Source: Eulemur rufifrons (lineage: Eukaryota > Chordata > Mammalia > Primates > Lemuridae). Taken from it: DNA of 64,000 nucleotides. A program made the translations under genes and the position numbers. Every line of letters starts with the position of its first letter. Positions within the stretch are counted from its first letter, which is position 1. The DNA lies in contig NC_090989.1 in NCBI RefSeq assembly GCF_041146395.1, positions 249,974,843-250,038,842 on the forward strand, in the 5' to 3' direction. The notes under the pieces are model-generated. The model was given only the letters and a program-made list of their open reading frames with translations. It was not told the origin of the DNA and did no database searches. Below, in pieces: positions 49,600 to 62,106 of this stretch.

Positions 49600-50100
49600 A
49601 CGTTAAATATTGACAAGAATGTAAGGAGTGCATACCTTGTGCCAGGGTCTGTGCTGGGCACTGGCAATACAATAGTGTTTTGTACATAGCATTATCCCCT
49701 TTGACATTGTAAGGTTTGTAAGAAATCGCAAGTGTGATGCACCTTACCAAAAAGGAAATACAGATGCCATAACAGAATGTGACAGAGGGACTGCTCCGGT
49801 CTGAGAAGACAGAGGAGACCTTGCCCAGGAAGCACTAGCTCAGGGAGGGGACCGCAGAAACACGGGCTGAGGTAGCAGAAGAGACTGTCCAGTGGATGGA
49901 ACAACATGCACAAATGACTGGAGTGGACAGAGAACACGTTGGTTCCAGGCATGGAGAGAATCCCAATGTATCTGAAATACAAAGTGAGGTATGTGTAGGA
50001 GTGAGATTAGCTTGGAGAGGGAAGCAGGGGCCCCTAGGCAAGGCCTCAGAGGCCATATCGTACCTTTTAGGGAAAAATGCTCATTCTCATGGGAATTAAA
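49600..50100 (-). mobile_element. LINE-2/MIR-like fragment, antisense
   Basis: 'taccttgtgccagggtctgtgctgggcactggcaatacaatagtg' (in parts) is the antisense 3' region common to L2, followed by 'caaatgactggagtggacag' and 'ggcaaggcctcagaggccat' in L2 order. Confidence 0.6.
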
Positions 50101-50299
50101 AATTCAAATGAAAGCAAATTTGGAGTACCATTCTGTGGCTGGCACACTTAGTTTGGGGAGAAAGAAATGTTGGCAAATACTTTACACATGGTAACTTACA
50201 CACAAGTACCACCCATCTTTTCTCCCCATGCAGATCCCAGGGTGATAAAGCAAGTGTTTGAATATGAGTTTACTAATGTATGTGGCAATTGACAACTGG

Positions 50300-50480
50300 A
50301 AACTTGTCTCACCTGGCTAAGTTTCAGTTTCCCCACCTGCTAATCTGACGTGAACATCTCTACCTCAGAGAGTTTTTGGGAAAATGGAATGAGGTGATGA
50401 ATGCAAAGGCCCCAGCTCATGGCGAATGATCAGCACACGGTACACTACGCCCTCAATAAATGCTGTTTCTTGTTGGCCTC
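50300..50480 (+). mobile_element. MIR SINE
   Basis: 'taagtttcagtttccccacctgctaatctg', 'acctcagagagtttttggg' and 'acgccctcaataaatgctg' match the MIR core and 3' end. Confidence 0.8.
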
Positions 50481-51385
50481 CCTCACATGCACTCCTGGAT
50501 GTGTAAGATGCCAGATGTATGTTGTGTGGGGCCACATGAAGTATTCTCTGATCTAGTCAGACACTAGCCTGGAGCAAACAACCAGCTCTTCTCTTCTCTT
50601 CTCATCCCTGTCTCTTCTTAAAGCTCTTAAAGCATCGGACAGTCTATGCTATTGGCATGGCAAGTATCATTTTCTGCCATCCTCGCTACTGAATCCACAT
50701 CTCCCCTCTGTTATCAGCAAAGGAAAATGAAGAAGAAATACAAGGTAAATAATTCAGATCCTTCTTTTAGGTCTGATTTTATAATTAAAATGGCCATATA
50801 ATTTGTTATTCAAATAAATTTGTTATTCAAATAAAGACACTTTTGTGAGTAAACAGAGAATGGTATTAATAATTATTCCAGGACAACAGGGGAAAACTGG
50901 AATGCACAGTCACTCTAGTTATAATGCACATCACAGATATCCAAAAAAAAAAAAAAGATTGTAAGTCATACCCTGTATCAATCAATGATGGCCGAGAGGG
51001 GAGAAGTGATTATTAAAATGCTAGTGAATTCTTGCTTTCCAGATTTTGCTGCAGATATCATTAATAATTGGGGAAAATAAAAGTTAATACCATACATATG
51101 TCAATCTCAAAATAATTTATACTCTGGTCTTCTATTAGTCTGATCTAAAAGAATACATTTTACCTTACAACTTTAAATTGATATTAGTGTCAAATACAAA
51201 TCCTCTGAACTATCGTCCTACTAACAGATATGAGTGGATATTGTTATGGTTGCTGTCCTTTTAACATTATCTTTTTTAAAGAATGCTCATTTCATACTCA
51301 TCTGTGGAACATTTATTTCTATAAAATATATAATAAATTTTGATATTGCATGCTCTTTTTAAATGATGGTATTAAATGGAAATTT
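50481..51385. other. Unannotated DNA
   Basis: Contains a local direct duplication 'aatttgttattcaaataaa' at about 50799-50834. No exon seen. Confidence 0.4.
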
Positions 51386-51389
51386 CTTT

Positions 51390-51750
51390 GTGCAACAAAT
51401 GTTTATTAGGCAATATGAAAGAGACTGTGTTAAGTATTGGATGAGCAAAGACTCAGACTATGTCCTCACTAAAACTCCAACTTCTTGGGGCATACAGGAA
51501 AGTGACTTATTGCAGTCACTGATTGCACTTTGATAATAACTATGATGGAGAAAGTATGAGAGCTCTGAGAATGTACTTGAGGAGTAGCTAAGCCAGCCTC
51601 ACAGTCATTGGGGCAACATGATATCTATTCTCTGACCCAAAGCATAAGATTTAGCTCTGAAAAATGGAGTGGTTGAAGATGATACTGAGAGCAGAAGGAG
51701 AAACATGTGCACAGGTATAGAAAGGGCACAGGATGTTACAGGATTTTGTG
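51390..51750 (-). mobile_element. LINE-2 fragment, antisense
   Basis: 'caaatgtttattaggcaatatgaaagagactgtgttaagtattgg' (in parts) and the following 'atgtcctcactaaaactccaacttc' fit antisense L2 3' sequence. Diverged. Confidence 0.55.
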
Positions 51751-51759
51751 ACAGGGAAA

Positions 51760-52560
51760 AAAGCCACCGGTTCTGGAGGATGCTGAGATTAAGGGCTGCT
51801 TTTCATCTAAAAGAAGAGGGAAGACCCTAAGTCCTGGCCAACTTCGTTAACAAAACCACAAAGGGGTTTTTTCCCTAGGCTCAGCTGCTTGCCACACAGA
51901 AAGCCAATTACTGAGATGAGGATTGTCAAGGAAGAAAGGAAGTTTATTGCAGAGGACATCAACCGGGAGGTGGGAGGATTGCTTCAAATCTGCCTCCACA
52001 ACTGGCAGGGTCAGGGGTTTTTCTAGGGGTGGAATGAATAATGCATGAAGTGAGTGCGCATCATTACATGTTTGGGGTGGAGTGCAGGACATGCAAGCAC
52101 AGTGAGAAATCAGACTGGCACATATATTGCATGATCAAAAAAATAGTGGATAGGTCCCTCCCAGGGTGCAGATTTTACTAGCTAGGGGGTAATATTGCCC
52201 ATCCTTTCAGTCTTGTGCACATGTGGGTGGTGGGGAGTAGGATGCTCAGGGTCTTTGGGCAAGATTTGTGGTGAAATGCTGCTTACCTCATTTCTTTGAA
52301 CAATCAGGTAGTGCGAGGCCCTATGATTATCTCGTTACTGAAAGGTGGGGACACTGTTTCTGAAAAACAACTCAAATGGGAGGGGGAGCAGTGAAACAGA
52401 AAATTACAAAGTTCAGGCCAGCAAATCTTACTGGCCTGGGAACTTAATACATAAGGGAACTGCAAAAATGTGTTTTTGTTCATGGAACTGGTTAACAACT
52501 TCTTGTCCAGATACCCTAATGTGAGCATCCCAAAGCTTGAGGAGACAATCCTATTCTTTG
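51760..52560 (-). mobile_element. Possible antisense retroviral LTR
   Basis: 'aaggaagtttattgcagagg' (51938-51960) reads on the minus strand as a poly(A)-signal context typical of an LTR. G-rich segments to its right would be the U3 region. I see no clear TG/CA ends, so this is tentative. Confidence 0.35.
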
Positions 52561-53039
52561 CATAGTAGCTCTCAAACTCTATAATGAAAATGACATGTTC
52601 TAAAGGAAATGTACCAACACTACCTAAGTATTAGGGAAATTGAAAAAAAAAGGTATTATTAAAACATCAGTCAAAGACAAATTGGAAGGCACCTGGAAAG
52701 GAAGTGTCTGATTCAATTGACAATGTTCAGCTTGAATTAATGAAAATAAAGATTATGTCTAAAAGCCTAGGTATGTCTTATCTGGAAAAGTGTTTACATT
52801 CTAAAAATTTTGTTTGCCGTAAAACACTGTTTTTAAGACACAATGTTTTGCTATGTGTCTGAATAAACATTGGTTAATTTGTTCCCTGTGTACATTGTAT
52901 TCTACAAAATAAATATCATGCTACAATATGGAAAGCTTATACTATAATTACCCTTGTCTCACACAAGAATTCAAGCAGGATTCCCATGGATAGACAGCAT
53001 TGACTAAATTTCCCAAAGATATTTGGCATGAGATATGCC

Positions 53040-53150
53040 TAAATGAATCAGTGTCTCTGGCCTTTTCCAAGTCTCTGTTTTCTGATCAATAAAATGGAAA
53101 ATTTAAACTTAATGATATTTACCTTCCTTCTACCTTTAAAATTCTAAACT
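53040..53150 (+). mobile_element. MIR SINE fragment
   Basis: 'ctctggccttttccaagtctctgttttctgatcaataaaatgg' matches the MIR core in parts. Confidence 0.65.
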
Positions 53151-53289
53151 ATAGGAGTTAAATGGAGAAGAAATAGAATGGAGCTTTTTCATTACAAATA
53201 AACTTGAATTGAAACCTGAAATGAATAGATAACAAGATAAAACTAGTAATTTTACTTTCTGATTCATTTTTTGTATCAAATTTGTTAGT

Positions 53290-53960
53290 TTATTTAACTG
53301 ACATCTATTAAAAACTTGCCAGACACTGTCTTACATACTAGATATATGCCAGACACTGTCTTACATACTAGAAATGTGATGAAAACCAAAATAATCATTT
53401 TCCTATGCCTCATGGAGCTTTCAGTACAGAGGGATGGATAGACTTGAGATAAATAAACACAAGGATGCATATACTGCATCATCATGGAAAAGTGAAGGGT
53501 TTGGAGAGACTTGGTTTAGACTGGTGGATGAGAAAAGAATGTGAGGTAGATAGTCCAGGGTCTGAGCAAATTCCCTGGAGCAAGACAGAGCAGGGAGAGT
53601 ATGAGAAACAGGAAGAAGTCTGCTGTGGCTGGAGCCCCATGAAAAGGGGAGAGCATGGTGAGACAAGTCTGGGACCACATCACACAGACCTGTGCAGTTG
53701 CCATCCTTGATGCAGTGAAGCTTCATTCAAGAGTATTGAGCAAGGGAATTCTATGATACCCTCTGGCATTAAAACAATCACTTTAGCACTTCAGTGGAGA
53801 AAGGTTGGGGAGGAGGAAATGCAGAAGTGGACAGAATATCTAGAAGATTCTGCCAGGGTTCCAGGAAGAGCTAATTACCATGACTTGTCAGGATGGGGGA
53901 AAAGAGGAAGCTTTTACATCATGCATAGCAAACGGATACTAAGACAAGCGTTCTAATAAA
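53290..53960 (-). mobile_element. LINE-2 fragment, antisense
   Basis: Antisense L2 landmarks in order: 'gccagacactgtcttacata', 'ctatgcctcatggagctttcagtac', 'gtctgagcaaattccctgg', 'tgctgtggctggagc', 'caagagtattgagcaaggg', 'aaaacaatcactttagc'. A short tandem duplication lies at its left end (53319-53372). Confidence 0.8.
53319..53372. repeat. Tandem duplication of about 27 bp
   Basis: The word beginning 'gccagacactgtcttacat' and ending 'actaga' occurs twice head to tail inside the L2 copy. Confidence 0.9.
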
Positions 53961-55045
53961 ATGAACTTCAGTCTTGCTAGTCTTGAAGAGATTAATTTTT
54001 TTCTTTCATCCTTCTTTCCTATTTTTAAGGCCTTTCAGAGAAAGGTAGAAATTACCCTTGCATTTTCCCCCTAGACAGAGAAAAGTGATGACACATACAC
54101 ACTCTTTACCAAATCTCTCTCTGACCCTCCTCCAGAGATGAATAGACAAGCATTATAGCTTCTCATAGTTACAAATCACCAAAAGACTATTTTCATCAAC
54201 TACAAAATATTTTCACAGACTAATATTAAAAACGTTTGATATTTACATTTGTAAGGAACCAAAATTTTTTATTTCTCTCTGGCATTTTTGACTTTAACAC
54301 TTTAGGGGATACTGTTAGTAAAATATATGACACCATTCATTTTTCAGTTTTCCCAGCATCAATGGTTAATTATAACTGTTGTCATGACATAGGTCATCCT
54401 TGTACATGGATGAAACAGCCAAAGATCTTCACCCAGAAATCAATCATTTCACCACAGAGCTGTGAAGACACAGCACAAAACACCAGTTCATGTTTTGGGA
54501 AAAATGTTTTGGCATTCTATACATTTACCCACAAAATACATGAAGGGGAAAGATTTCACTACTAATAGATTGATACCAAAAAATCCATTTACAAATAAGT
54601 ATGTTTAATCCATCTTTCAAGTATGATTTAACAAAACATGAGTACCTTATACTTAAAACTAAAAAAGAAAACTAAGCCTATCTGCCCTCAATTTGGAATA
54701 AAAAGAGTCTCATTTCATATATTTTGCAGATATCTAAATCTAGGCCTGTAATCATTTCTGACACTTTACTATCTCAAGGTTCATTATGTCAGATTGTTTT
54801 CCTTCAAATAATCACTCTACCCTGATTTATACTGTGCATACATGGTTAATCTTCAGATTTTAATTGCACCTTGACTATATATTTTAATGTAATTTATTGT
54901 CTCACATTCAAAGGCATTTCATATATTTTATTTAAAGGTAAAACTGGAGACAGCTAGTATTTCCATTATGAATCTTCAGTTTAGATTTGACATTTTCTTT
55001 AGTAATATTAAAGATAAATTATATCACCCTGTTATCAAGGATCTA
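53961..55045. other. Unannotated DNA
   Basis: Nothing recognised. A 109-codon plus frame at 54236-54565 has no known domain. Confidence 0.4.
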
Positions 55046-55049
55046 ATGA

Positions 55050-56460
55050 GTTTTTAAAATGTTTTATTAGAGTATAAGAGATGTACAAAGTGAACACATC
55101 CATGTAATGACTACCAAGATCAAAACATAGAACATACCAGCATTCAGAAGCTCACCCTCTTCAGCATCCAAGTCCTTACAGGCCCACCAGAAGTAACCAT
55201 TATCCATCATCACAAAATAATTTGTGTATTTTTGAATTTATTAAACTAGAGTTATACAATATGTATTTTTCCCTCAACATGGTTTGCGAGCTTCAATTGT
55301 GTTGTTATGTGTAGCAGTAATTCATTTGTTCTTAGTGCTGTATGTTATTTTATTGTATGAATATGCCAACATTTTTTATCCATTTAACTATTAAATCACT
55401 TTTAGGTGTTTCCAGTTTGAAGCAATCAACAAACGCTCCTATGAAAATTTTTGTATATGTTTTTGGTGCACATGTATATATGTTAATTCCCCTTGAATAT
55501 CTATCTAGGAATGAAATTGTTAAATCAAATGGTAAAAGTACACAGTTTTATTATATAATGTAAACAACTTTCCAAAGTGGTTCTAGCATTTTAAACTCCA
55601 AATAGTAGTGTCTGAGAGCTCCAGTGGCTCCAGTTCTTGCCAACTTTTAATATTATCATTCTTTCATTTTAGCCATTATGGCACATATACTGTAGGATGC
55701 CATTTCGACATTGAAGTTTCAACTTACATTTCCCTGAAAAACAATAAGGTTGAGCACATTATTGTTTGTTTATTGGCTATTTGGATATCTTTTTGTATAT
55801 GTGTGAGATGGTGCATTTTGTCAATTGAGTTGTCTATTTTTTTTTCATTGAGTTGCAGGAGTTCTTTATATATTCTGGATGCAAGACCTTTGTCAGATAT
55901 ATGTATTGCAAATGTCTTCTCCCAGTCTGTGATTTTTCACTTTCCTAGTATAATACTTGGATGAACAGCAGTACTAAATTTAATGAAGTCTGATATTTGA
56001 ATGTTTCATTTATAATTGGTGCTTTTATATTCTATTAAGAAATTGTCACCTGCTGCAATATTATGTTCTTCTGCTCTGCTTTTAGCATTTAGACCAATAA
56101 TCCATCAAAAATAGATTTTCATTTATGCTACAAAGCAAGGGTCAAGAGTCATTTTTTTCTTCACCTGGACATTCAAATAACACAGCACCATTTATTAAAA
56201 AGACCATCATTTTTCCACCAAACTGCAGTGTCATTTTTTTCACAGATCAAGTTACTGTATATGTATGAATCTATTTATATACTCTTTCTTTATCCTGTTC
56301 TTTTGGTCCCTTTGTCATGTTTGTCCAGTAACTTACTGTCTTAATAGCTTTATAATGTTTGGTTTCTGGTAGTATAAGTCTTCCAGGTTTCTGCTTCTTT
56401 TCAAGATTTGACTATTTTCTGGCCCTTTGAGAAGCTGATCTTGAAATTCATGTAGAAATA
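55050..56460 (-). mobile_element. Ancient L1M 3' half, antisense
   Basis: Starts 'gttttattagagtataagag' and proceeds through 'ccatgtaatgactaccaagatc', 'aactagagttatacaatatg', 'gcagtaattcatttgttc', 'catttccctgaaaaacaataagg', 'agttctttatatattctgg' and 'aatgtttcatttataattgg', the antisense order of the L1M 3'UTR and ORF2 C-terminal half. It ends next to a segment in the opposite orientation. Confidence 0.85.
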
Positions 56461-56650
56461 AAATTTACATGTAAACATCACACTTAATGGTGAAATATTG
56501 AAAACTTTCCTCTTGTGATGGGGAAACAAACAAGCATGTCTGCTAATACAACTCTTTAACAATGCGCTCACAGCAAGAAAAATAAACACAGAACGTAAAG
56601 ACTCAACAGGAAAAAACAGAACTGCTGTGACTTTCAAATGACATCATTTT
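56461..56650 (+). mobile_element. L1M reverse-transcriptase segment in opposite orientation
   Basis: The plus strand reads 'aaacatcacacttaatggtg', then 'gaaaactttcctcttgtgatggggaaacaaacaagcatgtctgct' and 'cacagcaagaaaaataaac', which is sense-strand ORF2 text around the NIILNGEKL...[11 protein letters not shown] boxes. Both neighbours (55050-56460 and 56695-57710) are antisense. It lies exactly where that part of ORF2 would be expected in the flanking element. Confidence 0.8.
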
Positions 56651-56694
56651 AAAAACTGTGGACAAACTACCATCTTTCAGTTAAAAATATTTTA

Positions 56695-57710
56695 AATTTA
56701 CATGGTGACTTTTTTCTCTGCTCATAGGTTATATTAAATGATATTGCTTAATTTCAAAACATCTGGGAATTTTATATTAATATTTATCTCATTGATTTCT
56801 TTTTGTTAACAATTTCTAGCTTTAATTCTACTGTGGTCAGAGAACATCCTTGATACGATTTCAAATTATTCAAAATTTGTTGAGACTTGTTTTATGGACC
56901 AGTATGTAGTTAATTTTAGTAAATTTTCCATGGGCACTTCAAAAAATGTAACTTTGAGAGTTGTATCAGACATGAAATAGCATTCACATATTTCAGTTAT
57001 TCATGTTCATTAATCATTTTGTTCAAATCTTTACTGAATTTTGCCTATTCCATCTATTACTGACAGACATGATTGTGGATTTTTCCATTTCTTTTTAAAT
57101 TTCTGTCAGTGTTTGCTTTATAAATGTTGAAGCTATATAATTAAGTGAATGTAAATTTAGAATGTTTACACCTTCCAGGTGAAGTGACCCTCTCTATATA
57201 ATATATTTATGCAATGCATCTCTTTATCTTGTGTAATGTTCCTTGCCTTCAATTCTATTAAACTAACCTGACCAGCTTTTTTGTTTGTTTGTTGTCATTG
57301 AGTTGGGCTAGAGGAAGCAGTAGCAGATAGAATTTGCATTATATAGAGAAAGTTCTCAAAACTTTTAATTTTAACTTTTACTGTTTGCTCATATTTAAGT
57401 TATATGTCTTATAAGCAGAATTACAGGTATTTTTTCTTTTTAAAACACTGAAGCCTTTGCCTCTCAATTGGAATAGTCTTCTTACATTTAATATAATTAT
57501 CAATATATTTGGATTTAAATCTACCATGTTATATTTATTTTATAGGTTCTTTTGTTTCTCTTTTCTTTTTTGAAAATAATCAAATATTTTTATATTTCCG
57601 TTTCCTCCTTTATTAGCTTACTTATTATTCTTTTAATAACTTTGAGATTAAAATATGTTTCCTTGATTTATTATAGTCTGATATATGTTAGTATTATGTC
57701 ACCTGCTTAA
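56695..57710 (-). mobile_element. Ancient L1M 5' half, antisense
   Basis: 'attctactgtggtcagagaacat', 'gttgagacttgttttatgg', 'gaatgtaaatttagaatgtttac', 'gtgaagtgaccctctctat' and 'ggatttaaatctaccatgtta' follow the antisense endonuclease and 5' part of L1M in order. Confidence 0.8.
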
Positions 57711-58945
57711 CAATGCTACGAGCTTAGAATACTTAACCTCTGTGTCTTGAGTTACTGTCATATATTTTAATTCATAATTAACCTGTATGTTATGTATTTA
57801 ATTATATGTTTAACATATATATTTAACCCAATGTGACATTATTTTTATTAATCTTATTCTGCACAGATAATACTTAAATTTACCTAGATACTTATTCTGG
57901 AGCTTTACATGGGTCCCTATTCGTTGGCAGTTCCTGAATTCTACTTTTCATCTCCCCAGGCAATGAGACTCTTGAAGGCCCTACCTAGTATCTCAGCCTC
58001 TTACCCGAGCTTTTCACTTGGTTTATATTCTAGCCTGGGTCACACACAAATACCTCAAAACGAAAAGCAGGGCTGGCTTTTCTGTGCTTCCCTTCTCTCT
58101 GGAGTCTCAGTTTGGCTGCCATGTTAATCATGATATCTCTGTCTCCCCAGCCCTGTGAGATCACCAAAAACTCTGTTCTGCCACCATTCCTTGCCTCTTC
58201 CTCTTCCCATTTGGATCTCTTCCTTTTCCCATTTCATAATTAAAGTAACAGAGCATGTCAAGCACACATCCCTGAGTTTCCTTCTCACCAGGATTTTGGC
58301 TCCTTATACCTTGATAGTCCCTTCAAACAGATTTTTTTTAATCCGGTTTAGTTTTCCCTCACAGGAAGATTGGAGAGGCTGAAAGGTACTCCATCATATT
58401 GGAAACTGGTAATCTCCCTGATTTCTTTTATGAGTTTTCAACAAAATCCTTCTATTTTATTGTGGGGGCAGAGAGGGGTGGGTTTGAGAGGGAGAGTTAG
58501 CAGGTATTTTCCCAAAAAATATGTTATGCATATTTTATACTAACATTGTGTTATAAAATTTAACTAATTTGATAATAGAATCATATATTTTCTGCCTATT
58601 TACATTTACAATTATTTGAGTAGAAAGGGACTTTTTACACATCATGTGGTTTATTCTGGTTTGTTCATTTTACAAAAAAAAAAGTGAAGCCTAAATAAGT
58701 TTAGGAATTTTGTCTGTCATATAATTACTTATTAGCAGTCTCAGGACTAGAACACAGGTCTTGAGTTTCCTAGTCAAGTACGCTTTTCATTTGTTTTAGG
58801 TTTCTTGACCAGAATCAGATATACTTCTTACTCTTTTCAAGGTTATTTTAACAGGACAGGGAGTGAAATGCTCATGATTTCTGCAGACATACATCAGACA
58901 CATGGGTTATTGACTTGATCACTCTTACTTGCCATTAAAGATTAT
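57711..58945. other. Unannotated DNA, perhaps L1M 5'UTR remnants
   Basis: 57900-58380 is C/T-rich and adjoins the 5' end of the antisense L1M, so it could be its 5'UTR, but I cannot confirm this. No exon seen. Confidence 0.3.
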
Positions 58946-58949
58946 ATTA

Positions 58950-59285
<336 letters not shown>

Positions 59286-59299
59286 ATATATATATTAAA

Positions 59300-60500
59300 T
59301 TTAGTTAGATATTATCTACATCAGTTTCTCATGTCTTTGCTGATTTTATTTTCTTTGAATTTTTAAGCATATCCAAGCAGACTGAAGATCATCCTTATCC
59401 TTAAGGGAAAGCTCAAAGAGAGCTTAGCTAAGTTCCTTGTACATGACTTGGTAATTGGTTCTCTCCTCTTTTATGTTTTAGGTGATTGACAATGATATTA
59501 TCCAAGGAAAACTTTGTCTTTTTCATTGGAGAGACTTTTAACACGTTTCTTTGATTCTTTAATAAAAATATTGAAAGGAAGCAAGCATGCACAATTATTG
59601 GGGTTTATAATATTTAAAAAGTTTTAAAATATTACATGCTTTGGCTATCTCCCTTAATATAACTTACATAAAATATTTCTTTGGAATAAAATACTCCAAG
59701 AATTGGGGTAGGATTTTCTTGTGACAGTTTATAAGGTTCATTTTTTTCCCCAGATTGTCACATGGCCAGTGATCAAATTGGGAGCCCACTAAGTAAGATT
59801 GTCTTTTGTACAATGACCTTCATCAACTAGTGTGCACAGATTTACCTCATTAACATAAAAACATATGTATAACATAAAAATATGTTATATTTTTAATATT
59901 TTGTTTTTCTGAGATACACATTTTTAAGTATTTTATCAGAAATCAAGATACATGTGGCAATTACTGGCTTGCCATGTTTAATTGGCAGCATTTGTTAAAA
60001 AATTTTTATTAATGCATAAAACAGTGGTATGTCTTATATTCAATATGGTATCACGAAGTGGATTAATTGCAGTATTAACAAAACACTAAAGTTTTACAAA
60101 TTCAGTCAGATATAACATATATTTCTTAACTAAATGATCTTAACTACTTGGGTTTTTCCCCCTATAATTTGTTGAAAGCAAATTCAGAAGTATGTTGTTT
60201 CACTACATTTCTATCCCTAGAAAACTCCTATTGAGTCTAGATTCCAGGTAGGTAGGGTTTCCTCTTTACACTTATGTGTCACCACCACCGTCCCACTGCC
60301 ACGTCTCTGATCATTTCATCTTTTTTGATTCTTCCTTCATTGGATTTGTGTTCTTCATGTCCCTTTGGTTGTCAATTATCTCCATATCATTTCACATGAC
60401 TCTTCCTCCTGCTCTTGCAGCTACAAACTCAGTTCAGCTTCCTATTATCTTCCATCTCAATGGTCAGAAAGCTGCTTTCCAGCCTGTCTCTCCCATTGGC
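59300..60500. other. Unannotated DNA
   Basis: Nothing recognised with confidence. An 85-codon plus frame at 60276-60533 lacks a domain. Confidence 0.4.
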
Positions 60501-60504
60501 TTCA

Positions 60505-60640
60505 AATCTACTATTTTCTTGGTTTTAAAATAGGATAATAAGAAATGTCTTTCCTATGTACCTCACAGTGTTCTTGTAAAGATCAAGTATGTGGAAACTC
60601 ATTGAGAATTATTAAATTTAATACAAAGATACCCAATTAT
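60505..60640 (+). mobile_element. MIR SINE fragment
   Basis: 'tttaaaataggataataag', 'tacctcacagtgttcttgtaaagatcaag' and 'aaactcattgagaattatt' fit the MIR 3' half. Confidence 0.65.
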
Positions 60641-61240
60641 GTTTTATTTTATTTTATTTTATGTTCACCATATCCACTGTATATAGCAAAGAGCTCAGTT
60701 TGAGACACTCCTGCTCGCTGCTGGGATTCAGGCAGGTTTAGGCACGTTTCACAAACTGGTAAGATAGACCTGTCGGAAGCATATTTACAGGGCTGAGGAG
60801 CCTCCTGAGAAAGATCTCAAGTTATATAAGTTCCTGGAGTTCAGGCATGTGCAGGCATGTCTGGCAAACTGATGGATCTGTAAGCAGGAACCTGGAAACA
60901 CTTTCAGAAACAGAACCGTCCTCCATTGGAAGGAGGCTGGCTTAAGGAGTTTAACCCAATACAAATGTTTAACTGTTCATGAGGAATAAGGACTCTGAAG
61001 ACAATACAAGGATAGTCACTCAAATCTATCATTAGTCCTGATTCTTGGAAACTGTCACTAGGAGAGCAAAGGCTTTAAGTAAAAATAATACCTCCCAGAA
61101 AGGTAAATGCAATCTGAAGACAAAAGGAGGAGGATAAGGAGAAAGTGGAAAAGTTCAAACAACAGTTTAGAAAATACATTAATGTACAGAAAAAGAATAT
61201 AAGCAGTTTCAAATGTCAAATCTCCTAATTTTCCTTCATA
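60641..61240. other. (TTTTA)n then unannotated DNA
   Basis: Four TTTTA-type units at 60643-60662. Beyond is a G/C-richer segment with an imperfect duplication ('ggcaggtttaggcacgtttcacaaactgg' near 60730 against 'ggcatgtgcaggcatgtctggcaaactga' near 60845). Family not recognised. Confidence 0.4.
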
Positions 61241-61244
61241 CAGC

Positions 61245-61430
61245 TTGGCTGCCACATATCTGTCTTCCTCGTTGTTAGAGTAATCTTTTTGAAACCAGCT
61301 CTCACTATTCCACTGCCCTGTTAATACTCTTTATGCCTAACCATGTCCTACCAAACAAATATTCAAATTATTTAGCATGTCATACAAAGCCCATCATAAG
61401 CTGTCCCAGACTATTTACTCATAAAATAAT
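61245..61430 (+). mobile_element. LINE-2 fragment
   Basis: 'gttagagtaatctttttgaaacc', 'cactattccactgccctg' and 'catacaaagcccatcataagctgtccc' match L2 sense text in order. Confidence 0.65.
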
Positions 61431-62040
61431 AAGTATGATATTGAATAAGGTGGCAAGCATGATATAATACTAAACATAAAAACTATATAAATGGATCCTG
61501 TGATATATTCGAATTAGGTAAAACATATTACAACTGAAATATAGCCCATATTTAATTTTTTTATTTTTGGATTCAAATGTCAATACTATACTAATGTTGT
61601 AAACCACACATTTAGTCATAAATTTTGCTACTTTTAATTCATAGAAGACCTCAGCAAAATCACACTGGCATTATTGTTATTCACTTTTCATCTTTGATAC
61701 AATTTGTTGTGAAAGTGACCTTTTCCCATTGCATTTTTTTATCATGAAACACAAAGATGTTAAATTGCTTCCACCTTAGGCAAAGCCGACCTAATCTTAT
61801 TATGATGATGACATGATAAAACCCTGATGGTTAAAATGCTTTTTGTCTTTGTCATTTTTTTCCTGCTCAAATTAATACCACCATTTTTAGAAGATTCTAT
61901 TTTTTCTTGTTTTGTTCATTGCTTACTCCTGTTATTATTTTAGGTATATAAAATCCTCAAAGAAAAATACGTTTTTAAAACTTTCAAATGTGACTTCTCT
62001 ATGCAATTTATCTTATTATATTTTATAAAATTAAGATTTT
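61431..62040. other. Unannotated AT-rich DNA
   Basis: Nothing recognised. Confidence 0.4.
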
Positions 62041-62047
62041 ATTACTT

Positions 62048-62106
62048 AAAAAAATGGGCAAAGGACCTGAACAGACACTTCTCAAAAGAAGACATCCAAA
62101 TGGCCA
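62048..62106 (+). mobile_element. 59-bp isolated L1 ORF2 fragment
   Basis: Reads 'KKWAKDLNRHFSKEDIQMA', the well-known ORF2 C-terminal motif, with no L1 sequence on either side and no tail. Confidence 0.85.

Noticed and set aside
49289..49750. A 153-codon minus-strand frame
   Set aside because: No recognisable domain, overlaps an L2 fragment, and no splice or promoter context was seen.
51760..52560. Considered a full provirus
   Set aside because: Only one LTR-like polyadenylation context is visible and no gag, pol or env text was recognised.
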